The notes beneath the pieces were generated by a model. The model did not search any database and was not told the DNA's origin. It saw only the letters and a list, made by a program, of their open reading frames with translations. A program made the translations under genes and the position numbers. Of a DNA stretch of 47,635 bases, positions 23,959-30,003 are shown in pieces. Numbering within the stretch: position 1 is the first letter of the stretch; each line of letters begins with the position of its first letter. The DNA is from a virus. The stretch lies in IMG/VR virus record IMGVR_UViG_3300025087_000989, positions 1 through 47,635 of that record, one strand, 5' to 3'.

Positions 23959-24148
23959 CTTTCCTCGCTTTGCTCCTTGAAAAACCAGTCGCAGCAGGTA
24001 CAGGACACGTACTGCCTATATCCGCCCCCGGCCAGGCCGAACCCCAGGTCCACCGGCGAGCCGCACAGCGGGCAGTAATCGCCAGTAGCGGCGGCCCCTG
24101 CGGCCAGACCTGCTCGTACCGCTCTATGTAATCCGGCTGGCGTATCAC
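23955..24148 (-). pseudogene. Small zinc-finger protein with an apparent one-base frameshift
   Basis: A GTG at 24148 overlaps the RecT stop as GTGA and begins IRQPDYIERYEQVWPQG. The cysteine-rich end, CPLC then CTCC with CDWFFKEQ, lies in another frame with no start codon of its own after the RecT stop. Adding one base at the C-run at 24095-24098 joins both into a 64-residue four-cysteine zinc protein that ends four bases into the repeat-protein gene start. So this gene is probably a short zinc ribbon broken by a homopolymer slip, or by a sequencing error. It resembles the restriction-alleviation (Lar-like) type in size and cysteine spacing. Confidence 0.6.
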
Positions 24149-24975
24149 TTGAACACCTCGCCGGTCTCGGGGTTGTTGCCGGCCGCATCCTCCTGCGCCC
24201 GATGAAACACCGCGTCCAGTGCGTCATCATCGTTGTTTTCCAGCGCCGCCCGCGCCGCAACCGAAGCGGCCGGTAGGTCCACCAACGCCCCCACAGCGCT
24301 GATTTGTTGAATGATCTCAAGGCTAAGCGGCATGTCCTTGGCCAGCTTCCGCACCGCTGTTTTTTTCCACATTTCCGCCGGCGCCGTCTGCCACGGCGAG
24401 GAGTCAGAGCCGCTCAGTTTGTTGTATTTTCGATGCCGCTCCACCTCGGCGGCGTCGCACCAAACATAGTGAATCGGCTCCCCGTTCTTAATCGCAACGG
24501 CGTAGGCCAGCACCATGGCGCCACGGTCCGCGACCGCCAGATTGGGCTTGTGCGTCAGCTTCGGCGGAAGCCCCGCAACGAAACCCCATTCGTCGTTGGA
24601 GTAAATCACATCCGGGTATACCGAATCCACCACGCCAGACCGGCGCATGAGGTCCATGAGCCCGCGATACATGATCATCAGCGTAGCCTTACCGCCGCGC
24701 GGGACAATCGCACACCGCCCCAGTTGCGGGTCCAGAGGCAGGCCCACCCGGGCCGCCTGCACCGCCGCCATCAGCAGGCTGGCCGGCTCGCAGCGGCGCG
24801 GATTGAGCAGATCGGGGAATTGAGCGGTCAACAGAATCAACCCCTGGACAATCGTTTCTGCGTTGATTCCGGCGGTTTTTGGAATCACCTCATCCATCTG
24901 CGCGCGCAAAATCGGCGCGTATCGGCGCAGGTCCTTGGGTGTCGAAAATACCAGCGCCGTGCTTTTGTTCTCCAT
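24145..24975 (-). CDS. recT: RecT family single-strand annealing protein
   Basis: A 276-residue RecT family recombinase. Characteristic segments are LLTAQFPDLLNPRRCEPASLL near the N-terminus, VQAARVGLPLDP, a MYRGLMDLMRRSG motif and the late KTAVRKLAKDMPLS motif (about residues 205-218). RecT proteins bind single-stranded DNA made by an exonuclease and anneal it to a complementary strand, forming rings or filaments. It lies directly after the RecE-like exonuclease gene, with TAGGAGGC between them, the usual pair of the RecET system. The acidic tail (NNDDDALDAVF) may bind partners. Confidence 0.92.
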   Translation of the reverse strand: MENKSTALVFSTPKDLRRYAPILRAQMDEVIPKTAGINAETIVQGLILLTAQFPDLLNPRRCEPASLLMAAVQAARVGLPLDPQLGRCAIVPRGGKATLMIMYRGLMDLMRRSGVVDSVYPDVIYSNDEWGFVAGLPPKLTHKPNLAVADRGAMVLAYAVAIKNGEPIHYVWCDAAEVERHRKYNKLSGSDSSPWQTAPAEMWKKTAVRKLAKDMPLSLEIIQQISAVGALVDLPAASVAARAALENNDDDALDAVFHRAQEDAAGNNPETGEVFK

Positions 24976-24988
24976 TTCTTACTGCCTC

Positions 24989-25825
24989 CTAGATCGTGTC
25001 GTTGTTTTTGTTGAATACCCAGCGAGAGACGGAAAAACGCTCCACCCGCGCCTCATCGCTCCAGTCCTGGGTTTTGCGGCATTGCGCAAACGTCACCAGG
25101 TCTCGGTTGTATTCCATGCGGCCCAACTCCTTGGAGTCCGGATCAAGGTAGAGCGTGCGAATCTGAATGGGCCGCGTGGTGGACACCACCGCGAAATGAA
25201 ACGACGGATGGACGCCAGTGAGCGCCCGCCACCCGGCGCTGTAAAATGCATCCTGTACGTAGTAGCGAAGCCGGTCGCAGGTGCGCTCGAACTCGCTGAC
25301 GTTGCCGATGGTTTTGAGTTCGACGATTGAATTTCCCTTGATGTAATCCAATCTGGCGCGACATAATTCGCCGGTGATTTCATCCTGCCAGGCGATGGAC
25401 ACCTCGGATTGCCCACCCTGGAACATCCGCGACGCTAGAGGGTGCGAGAAAATCGCCGCGCGAATATCCCGAATCAGGCACTCTTCATCCGGCGTGAGCA
25501 CCTCCTGGCCGGCCGCCGCCGCTTCAGCCTCCAGCGCCGCCAGCGCCTCTTTGTACTCCTTGTAGGCGGGGCCTTTGCCCTTAGCCTGCATGTCCGCCAC
25601 CAGGGCCGCCGCGCTCAACGTGGCCCACGCCCAGCGGTCGGGCTCCAGTACAGCGAGGTGGACCAGAGACCCCAGACGCATGGCCGCCGACGGCTTGATC
25701 GGGTTGCCCTCTATCACCACGTGGCGATAGACCGACGGCCCTTTTGCGATTAAATTCAATCCCGATCTGGATATTCCAGGCGCGGCGTGGTACTGCGCCG
25801 CCGGCATATCGTAGATGATCGTCAT
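24989..25825 (-). CDS. RecE-like PD-(D/E)XK exonuclease (DUF3799)
   Basis: 278 residues from the ATG at 25825, chosen because a GGAGGAGGAGGAG block lies just upstream. The exonuclease core has GSLVHLAVLEP with H56, E141, D160 in RARLDYIKG and E169-L-K171, the PD-(D/E)XK metal site. The family (DUF3799/RecE C-terminal) chews the 5' strand of duplex ends to give 3' overhangs for RecT. It is followed at once by recT, so the two should act together in phage recombination and concatemer formation. It is much shorter than E. coli RecE and holds only the nuclease part. Confidence 0.88.
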   Translation of the reverse strand: MTIIYDMPAAQYHAAPGISRSGLNLIAKGPSVYRHVVIEGNPIKPSAAMRLGSLVHLAVLEPDRWAWATLSAAALVADMQAKGKGPAYKEYKEALAALEAEAAAAGQEVLTPDEECLIRDIRAAIFSHPLASRMFQGGQSEVSIAWQDEITGELCRARLDYIKGNSIVELKTIGNVSEFERTCDRLRYYVQDAFYSAGWRALTGVHPSFHFAVVSTTRPIQIRTLYLDPDSKELGRMEYNRDLVTFAQCRKTQDWSDEARVERFSVSRWVFNKNNDTI

Positions 25826-25913
25826 GATTTGCTCCTCCTCCTCCAAAAAGGTTATCAGCATTCAATCCCCCGGTTGGTGTCCCGCCATCCGCTCACTTCA
25901 TATCTCCGGGTGC

Positions 25914-26363
25914 TCATTCATTTGTTGCTCCTATGTAGTTATTATAGTATTCTTCATGTATGAATCTTTTCCACGTTTCAAGGCGCTCCGTGTCATCCCC
26001 AAACCAACTGTCCAGTACGGTATACGATAGGCGGATACGGGAGGCATTGATATTGGCGGCGAGTGTTGGACTACTTTTTAATATCACTTTATCGAAATCT
26101 AACTTTGGCGATTCCGACCTGCGCTCCATCTGGCAATCGAAGAGCTTGTAATTACAATGGTAATTCCAATTTTCCACGCACTCTGCTATGCTTAATCTGC
26201 CCGGATTGCTTACGCCACACTTTAGGCACTTGATGGAATATAACATCTCAAACGTTTTGAGTGTGTTCCATTTCAACACTTCTGTTTGTGTTATCAAGTG
26301 TGTTGAATTGCATACAGAGCAACGAACAGCATTTTTTAAGCACGCCTGCCGCGCTTTACTCAT
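25914..26363 (-). CDS. Lar-like zinc-finger protein (AT-rich)
   Basis: A 149-residue protein with CSVC (C15, C18) and CLKC (C46, C49) pairs followed by SIAECVENWN, the layout of Lar restriction-alleviation proteins, where an AWN-like motif follows the second cysteine pair. The C-terminal 80 residues are a helical extra part. Lar proteins change host type I restriction toward self-DNA. The gene is strikingly AT-rich between GC-rich neighbours and lies 88 bases from the exonuclease gene, which suggests separate acquisition. A CGGTATACGAT site (26018-26028) like the promoter core occurs within it. The restriction role is inferred from the motif. Confidence 0.6.
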   Translation of the reverse strand: MSKARQACLKNAVRCSVCNSTHLITQTEVLKWNTLKTFEMLYSIKCLKCGVSNPGRLSIAECVENWNYHCNYKLFDCQMERRSESPKLDFDKVILKSSPTLAANINASRIRLSYTVLDSWFGDDTERLETWKRFIHEEYYNNYIGATNE

Positions 26364-26976
26364 GATGATCCACCTCCTCCAGCGCCTCTAGGAGGCCGAT
26401 CAGCGTCATACCCGCCTCGGAGGCCAGGCGCACCAGTGCCTGGCAGGCGTGGATCAGCGCGGCATCGTAGCGGACAGCATACCCCTGTTCCTGCTCGGTA
26501 TCGAGCCGGATCATCCACAGTACGCCGGGGCCGGCGGGGACGAACCGCAGCGGCCTGGGAGCGCTGGACACCGCCTGACCGGCGGGCCGCCTGGCCACCG
26601 GCTCGGCGGGCAGGGTCAAGTCCGCTACACCCGTCATGGTCAGCGGCTCGGAGGACGCCGCTACCTCCGCCGTGGTCAGGACCGATTCGACGGCCGGCTC
26701 CGGCGGCTCCGGCTGGCATATCGCCGTGGGGGCAGATCGCGGCGCGCCGTCCCGACGGGCAAGACTCGCCATCCGCTCCCCCGTGGCCATGATATTTTCA
26801 ATGGCGGTGGCCAGCGCGACTGCATCGCTCGCCGCAAGGTCTGCCCCGGTCTTGCAATTGGCGCAGCGTTTGTATACGCCAGTCATCTGGTTCATCATAC
26901 ACTCGCTTCTTGGGATTTTTGGCGGCGGACCGCAGAGTCCGGGCCGCTCGCACTTGATCATGCTATCAGTCGGCAT
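26356..26976 (-). CDS. Hypothetical early protein with N-terminal Cys cluster
   Basis: 206 residues from the ATG at 26976, which follows AGGAGGAG at close spacing and overlaps the previous gene by 11 bases. An N-terminal KCERPGLC...EC...CANC segment (residues 9-38) could bind zinc. A low-complexity middle rich in Pro, Ala and Glu follows (residues 70-140). The C-terminal 60 residues are folded-looking, with LRFVPAGPGVLWMIRLD and a helical end. It does not match a family I know. Its stop overlaps the start of the Lar-like gene by eight bases, so the two are coupled. Confidence 0.6.
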   Translation of the reverse strand: MPTDSMIKCERPGLCGPPPKIPRSECMMNQMTGVYKRCANCKTGADLAASDAVALATAIENIMATGERMASLARRDGAPRSAPTAICQPEPPEPAVESVLTTAEVAASSEPLTMTGVADLTLPAEPVARRPAGQAVSSAPRPLRFVPAGPGVLWMIRLDTEQEQGYAVRYDAALIHACQALVRLASEAGMTLIGLLEALEEVDHHE

Positions 26977-27355
26977 CGCGCTCCTCCTTATATTCGATTT
27001 GTGGTGGGGCCAGCCACCCCAGTTTTTGCGCGTCGGCGACCATGCGGCGCAGCAGATCGCGGCACTCGTCCGCGCACTGATCATGGCCGCCGGCGACGCC
27101 AGTGCGCCAACTGGTGATATGTTTTTCCCATATGTACTCGCCGGTCTTCTGATTGATTCTCTGAATGCCGGCGCTGCACACCGCCGTTGGCGCGCCGGGC
27201 GCCAGGAAATAGTCCAGTCGCACGACGACATCGGAAAACAGAATGTCGCCGGTGGTGTGCATATACCCCTTTCCGGTCGCGGGCAAAAATGACCGGGTGG
27301 CCAGGCCGCCGACGGCCAGGCACTCCAGTAGCGTTTTCCGCGGCTCCTTCTCCAT
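26966..27355 (-). CDS. Hypothetical early phage protein
   Basis: 129 residues from the ATG at 27355 with AGGAGGAGGAG upstream. The product is mixed alpha/beta with GDILFSDVVVRLDYFLAPG, IQRINQKTGEYIWEKH and a helical DECRDLLRRMVADAQKLGW near the end. Three cysteines are spread and do not form a clear metal site. No family match is evident. It is transcribed with the early operon and overlaps the following gene, so it is probably expressed, but no job can be assigned. Confidence 0.6.
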   Translation of the reverse strand: MEKEPRKTLLECLAVGGLATRSFLPATGKGYMHTTGDILFSDVVVRLDYFLAPGAPTAVCSAGIQRINQKTGEYIWEKHITSWRTGVAGGHDQCADECRDLLRRMVADAQKLGWLAPPQIEYKEERDAD

Positions 27356-27409
27356 CGTCGCTCCTCCTCCTAAAAAGTGTTGTGAAATCGCCACGTTGCG
27401 CAGCGAGCC

Positions 27410-27688
27410 CTATAAAGCTGGCTCCGCTCCAGTCCCCACAGGCCCGCCGCTAGGCGTTGGCGTCGGCGTCGGAGCATCCGCCAGGTCAGCCCGGCCGTCC
27501 GCCAGCGCGATGATCCAGGCCAGTTCGGCGGCGTGCCTCTCGGCCGTCTCCTCCCGCGTCGGCGGCCTGGTATCGGTGAGCAGCCGCGAGACGTAGGCGT
27601 CGGTCTTGCCCATCGCGGTCGCTATCGCCCGCTGGGTGATTCCGCGCCGGTCCAGTGCGGCGCGTAAGTCGTGGACATCGTTGAACAT
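27410..27688 (-). CDS. XRE/Cro-type helix-turn-helix regulator
   Basis: A 92-residue protein. Residues 5-42 fit an HTH_XRE fold (LRAALDRRGITQRAIATAMGK, then AYVSRLLTDTRPP). The rest is a short Ala-rich helix and a Pro/Thr-rich tail. Such proteins bind palindromic operators and often switch phage lysis and lysogeny or turn early genes off. It is the fourth gene after the leftward promoter at 28363-28391, so it could repress that promoter in an autoregulatory loop. The operators are not proven. GGAGGG precedes its ATG. Confidence 0.75.
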   Translation of the reverse strand: MFNDVHDLRAALDRRGITQRAIATAMGKTDAYVSRLLTDTRPPTREETAERHAAELAWIIALADGRADLADAPTPTPTPSGGPVGTGAEPAL

Positions 27689-27689
27689 T

Positions 27690-27869
27690 TCAAATCCCTC
27701 CTCTCAGGTAAAGCGCCAGTCCGGCGGGCGCGGCGAAAAGCAGGCCCGCAGCCTTCAGCGCAATTAATTCCGGGATGCACCATTCGCCGCCGGCGGCGGG
27801 CTCCGCTAGGAGGGCCAGCCCCCCCGCAACGAACAGCGCCAGCAGCAGGAAATTCGTCAATCTTTTCAT
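27690..27869 (-). CDS. Small two-helix membrane protein
   Basis: 59 residues from the ATG at 27869, with an upstream GAGGAGGAG. Two hydrophobic segments are seen, NFLLLALFVAGGLALLA (6-22) and LKAAGLLFAAPAGLALYL (38-55), with a short loop that has one Cys and acidic residues. It predicts a small inner-membrane hairpin protein. Its stop is one base before the HTH gene start, so the two are tightly coupled. A superinfection-exclusion or membrane-signal role is possible, but there is no family match. Confidence 0.65.
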   Translation of the reverse strand: MKRLTNFLLLALFVAGGLALLAEPAAGGEWCIPELIALKAAGLLFAAPAGLALYLRGGI

Positions 27870-27874
27870 GGGGT

Positions 27875-28090
27875 TTACTCCTCCTCCTCGTGTCCGGCGC
27901 ACTCGCCGGACCGCAGTGCGCTGCACAGGCTCTCCCTGCACAGCCGCCAGTCACCGCGATCATCCCGCTCCTCCCGGCATTGCTCAATCAGAGAATCAAC
28001 CGCGCCGGCGTAATCAAACCAAAACCGCGCCCGGCGGGTGGGCCATGGCGCCACCTCAGAGCGCGCCTCAATCGCCTCATTGTACCTCAT
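27875..28090 (-). CDS. Small acidic-tailed protein, unknown function
   Basis: 71 residues with AGGAGG upstream of the ATG at 28090. It is charged throughout, with alternating Arg and Glu, has three cysteines in its second half (QCREE, LCRESLC, GEC) and ends in four glutamates. It has no membrane helix. It lies between two other very small early genes. Composition is typical of small phage early proteins that bind host factors; nothing more can be read from it. Confidence 0.55.
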   Translation of the reverse strand: MRYNEAIEARSEVAPWPTRRARFWFDYAGAVDSLIEQCREERDDRGDWRLCRESLCSALRSGECAGHEEEE

Positions 28091-28134
28091 GGCATATCCT
28101 CCTGCGTTTGGTGGGGGCCGGAGCCCCCGGTTGA

Positions 28135-28311
28135 TTAAAATCCTCGCTCTCGCAGCGCGAACCCCATCACCGCGTCGACCTCCTCCTCGTCATACTCGCC
28201 GAACATGTGCCGGATGTTCTGCTCAGAGAAATACTCTACGATCTCATCATAGGTATTTCCGGGGTCTCCGTAGACATTCAGCCATTCGTGTCGTAATAAT
28301 TCGATCCTCAT
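28135..28311 (-). CDS. Small acidic protein, first gene of the early operon
   Basis: A 58-residue product running from the ATG at 28311 to the TAA at 28135-28137, with GAGGAGAG upstream. The protein is helical and acidic (GNTYDEIVEYFSEQN, then EYDEEEVDAVMGFALRERG). Being the first gene after the leftward promoter, with a strong ribosome site, it is likely made early and in quantity. Small acidic phage proteins often inhibit host enzymes or mimic DNA. There is no family match. A GC-rich hairpin separates it from the next gene. Confidence 0.65.
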   Translation of the reverse strand: MRIELLRHEWLNVYGDPGNTYDEIVEYFSEQNIRHMFGEYDEEEVDAVMGFALRERGF

Positions 28312-28362
28312 CGTCTCTCTCCTCGGTTTTTGTTTTCAGTTTCTCTCGCTCCATCTTTTTTA

Positions 28363-28391
28363 ATCGTATACCATCGGTTATCCGCTGTCAA
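28363..28391 (-). promoter_or_regulatory. Leftward early promoter (TTGACA-17-TACGAT)
   Basis: Read on the minus strand, TTGACA (28391-28386) is 17 bases from TACGAT (28368-28363), about 50 bases before the first early gene. The 16-base ACCGATGGTATACGAT core is shared, with one change, by the promoter at 45549-45577. TTGACA and TTGTC copies just upstream (28396-28428) form candidate operator arms. It probably drives the whole leftward operon. Confidence 0.75.
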
Positions 28392-28764
28392 CTGTTTTCG
28401 ACAACTATTTTCGGTTTTTATTTGTCAACAATTTCCAGTGGTTACGCCAAACTGGCGGTCTTTCAGCCGGCCAGGTGGAGAAAAAATCGGCGCCGCCAGG
28501 GCCGAAAACCGCCCGGCTGGGGCTCCACCGGGCCGGATCCGACCCGGATTTGACGCCAAGACCGGTAACCACCCGGAATCTCTGGCGTTTTCCCGGCCGG
28601 AGCGCTCCGAGGGGGCGGAAGACGTGGCAAAATGAATGAGATTCATCACATCGTCACGTCGTTGTGATAATTTTTTGACGCCAAAATTCTCAACGAATAC
28701 GCCAAGTTACGGAGTTGGAGACCCGTTTGTGATGGACGTGATGAAAAAATCTAGTACTTACCGC

Positions 28765-28800
28765 GCCTGCGCGCGCTCGCGTACGCGCGCACGCACAGGC
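28765..28800. other. GC-rich imperfect hairpin with alternating purine-pyrimidine tract
   Basis: GCCTG at 28765-28769 pairs with CAGGC at 28796-28800, and most inner bases pair with a few mismatches. Bases 28779-28797 alternate purine and pyrimidine without a break, a sequence prone to the left-handed Z form under supercoiling. It sits between the direct repeats of the control region. Confidence 0.6.
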
Positions 28801-28807
28801 AACAGGT

Positions 28808-28837
28808 TTCCGTGATAATCATCACAATATCACGGAA
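28808..28837. promoter_or_regulatory. Perfect 10-base inverted repeat, candidate operator
   Basis: TTCCGTGATA and TATCACGGAA are exact reverse complements around a 10-base centre that contains a second GTGAT/ATCAC pair. GTGATA also heads the two longer direct repeats on either side. This nested dyad is a good candidate for a repressor or initiator site. Confidence 0.65.
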
Positions 28838-29075
28838 TCGGTCAACCACCCGGAATCACTCAAGAAAAGTACGTGATAATTTTTGTGGCGGTGACTAGAA
28901 ATTCTCAAAATGATACAAAAAAACCAAAACGGCCGGATATGCGTGCGTTACACCCTCCGTCACGCCCCACTGAAAAATACGCCTAAAAACAAACACTTGC
29001 AAACTAAGGATAACAGAACTGGATACAAACAAATCGGCGGGATACGCCAAAAAAACAAATACGTTGCGTTTTTTG

Positions 29076-29104
29076 TTGCGCGGCGAAAAAATATCGCATA
29101 TAAT
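29076..29104 (+). promoter_or_regulatory. Rightward promoter (TTGCGC-17-TATAAT)
   Basis: A perfect TATAAT at 29099-29104 lies 17 bases after TTGCGC at 29076-29081, which is a weak -35. It is 57 bases before the gene at 29162. A CATCCG/CGGATG hairpin (29118-29134) lies in the predicted leader. It may drive the rightward genes starting with the small winged-helix-like gene. Confidence 0.55.
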
Positions 29105-29117
29105 CATGAGTATTGGT

Positions 29118-29134
29118 CATCCGCGCAACGGATG
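29118..29134 (+). other. Leader stem-loop
   Basis: CATCCG (29118-29123) and CGGATG (29129-29134) pair around a CGCAA loop, between the rightward -10 box and the start codon at 29162. It may be an operator dyad or an mRNA leader hairpin. Confidence 0.5.
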
Positions 29135-29161
29135 GTGAAACAAAAACGAGTGGAGTAAATA

Positions 29162-29491
29162 ATGGACGCTGAAAAAATCAAAACCATCCAGGCTCTGGCC
29201 CGCAAAATCATCGTGCTGTGCGGGGAGTGCGACACGCCGGCGGTGGGGCGATGGGACGAACAGTTCGCGCGCTCCTGCCTCGTGTACATCCCTGGGGCGG
29301 AGGCGTCCTCCAGTGAGATATTATATGCGTTGTTTGCATGGTCGCAAGATCAGGCGATCCCGATCCCGATAGGCAAAAGTCTGCCGCGCGAAATTTGCAA
29401 AACGCTCAGACGAGCCGGATGCCGCTCCATTACCGCCCGGATCGAGAGAGGTGATACCCGCCGCGTCTGGCGAGGCGTAAAAGTCATCTAA
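29162..29491 (+). CDS. Stand-alone D5-type C-terminal winged-helix-like protein
   Basis: A 109-residue protein with GTGGAG upstream. The C-terminal half (SSSEILYALFAWSQDQ, IGKSLPREICKTLRRAGC, then RRVWRGVKVI) closely resembles the end of the primase-helicase in this window, which finishes with a similar helix-helix-wing layout and RGWRGVKI. That end is the winged-helix domain of D5/P4 primases, thought to bind origin DNA. So this looks like that domain set free, placed beside the candidate origin. The N-terminal 50 residues are helical with three cysteines (LCGEC and SCL). It may guide the primase or act as a regulator. Confidence 0.6.
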   Translation: MDAEKIKTIQALARKIIVLCGECDTPAVGRWDEQFARSCLVYIPGAEASSSEILYALFAWSQDQAIPIPIGKSLPREICKTLRRAGCRSITARIERGDTRRVWRGVKVI

Positions 29492-29514
29492 ACTTCCCCC
29501 TTGACAACTCTCCC

Positions 29515-29542
29515 CCTCCTGGCGCACTATTACGTCAGGAGG
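29515..29542 (+). promoter_or_regulatory. Hairpin that covers the ribosome-binding site of the small terminase gene
   Basis: CCTCCTGGCG (29515-29524) can pair with CGTCAGGAGG (29533-29542) over ten positions, with one G-U pair, around an eight-base loop. The 3' arm holds the whole AGGAGG of the terminase gene at 29548. In this form the ribosome site would be hidden. A TTGACA at 29501 lies just upstream, but its -10 is weak (CACTAT at 18 bases). Confidence 0.6.
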
Positions 29543-29547
29543 CTTCA

Positions 29548-30003
29548 ATGAACCCGCGCGGCCGTGAAACCAAATACAACCCCGATCTGGTCAAGGTTTT
29601 GTGCGAGCATCTCGAAGACGGTTTCACCGTTGGAGTTTCCTGCGCCGAGTCGGGCATTTCGACCTCGTGCCTGTACCGCTGGCTGGCGGACGACAAGCCG
29701 GAACATGATGATTTAAGGGATAAATTCGCGCGGGCTACCGCTAGAGCGCAACGGCGATACGAAGAAATGCTCAAGGTTGCAGTCGCTTCAAAAAAAGACC
29801 CGACGGTTATACTGAGCATCCTCAAGCTGCGCTATCCGAAGGACTGGCATGATCCCAAGCGGGAGATCGAACTGTCCGGCGGTCTGGCGATCACCAACAA
29901 CGACGAATCGGCGCTTGAGAAGCTTGCGAAAAAATTCGGCAAGAATACCGCCGACTTGCGCGCCGAACTGGAAAAAAAAATGGGCGGTGACGATGGCTCG
30001 TAG
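29548..30003 (+). CDS. Terminase small subunit
   Basis: A 151-residue DNA-binding subunit of the packaging motor. The N-terminal helix-turn-helix (residues 10-48: LVKVLCEHLEDGFTVGVSCA, then STSCLYRWLA) fits terminase small subunits that recognise the phage packaging site. A middle helix with ATARAQRRYEEML and a LKLRYPKDWHDP segment follow, typical of the family. The Lys-rich C-terminal helix should bind the large subunit. Its end overlaps the large-subunit gene by 11 bases, so the two are co-translated. A hairpin may limit translation of both. Confidence 0.85.
   Translation: MNPRGRETKYNPDLVKVLCEHLEDGFTVGVSCAESGISTSCLYRWLADDKPEHDDLRDKFARATARAQRRYEEMLKVAVASKKDPTVILSILKLRYPKDWHDPKREIELSGGLAITNNDESALEKLAKKFGKNTADLRAELEKKMGGDDGS

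Larger units (their letters stand above)
28567..28908 (+). repeat. Direct repeats within the control region
   Basis: AACCACCCGGAATC occurs at 28567-28580 and 28844-28857. GTGATAATTTTT occurs at 28664-28675 and 28873-28884, each followed about 10-15 bases later by AAATTCTCAA (28684-28693 and 28899-28908). Two diverged copies of one roughly 45-base block are therefore present, as expected for duplicated protein-binding sites. Confidence 0.75.
28444..29050 (+). repeat. Five dispersed ACGCCAA copies (iteron-like)
   Basis: Identical ACGCCAA heptamers lie at 28444-28450, 28553-28559, 28678-28684, 28699-28705 and 29044-29050, all in the same orientation. Four are preceded by TT, TG or AT and followed by A or G. 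Spacing is uneven, so they are not a classic regular iteron array, but five copies in 600 bases is far more than chance for a heptamer. Confidence 0.55.
28312..29161. other. 850-base non-coding control region, candidate replication origin
   Basis: This is the only long gap. It separates the divergent leftward early operon and the rightward operon. It contains the leftward promoter, a rightward promoter, five ACGCCAA copies, two exact direct repeats (14 and 12 bases), a perfect 10-base inverted repeat, a GC-rich alternating purine-pyrimidine hairpin and an AT-rich stretch (28860-29060). No convincing gene is seen on either strand. Repeats plus an AT-rich side and nearby primase genes fit an origin or a large operator region. 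Confidence 0.6.

Noticed and set aside
23371-24078. Long plus-strand frames rich in Pro/Gly or Arg/Pro over the repeat
   Set aside because: They are produced by the 12-base repeat in other frames. The minus-strand frame has the normal domain, ribosome context and operon direction.
26018-26028. CGGTATACGAT as a third promoter
   Set aside because: No matching -35 lies 17 bases upstream on the plus strand and the site is within a coding gene; it may be an operator or chance.
28101-28140. GC-rich hairpin between two small early genes as a terminator
   Set aside because: No U run follows on either strand.
28038-28553. 171-residue plus-strand frame over early genes and the control region
   Set aside because: Low-complexity, crosses the leftward promoter and two well-supported minus-strand genes; no ribosome site.
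28425-28649. 74-residue minus-strand frame in the control region
   Set aside because: Has no good ribosome site, has biased low-complexity content and lies over repeats.
29501-29530. TTGACA as a promoter for the terminase gene
   Set aside because: The -35 is perfect but the only -10 at usable spacing (CACTAT, 18 bases) is weak and falls in the ribosome-site hairpin; kept only as a remark.
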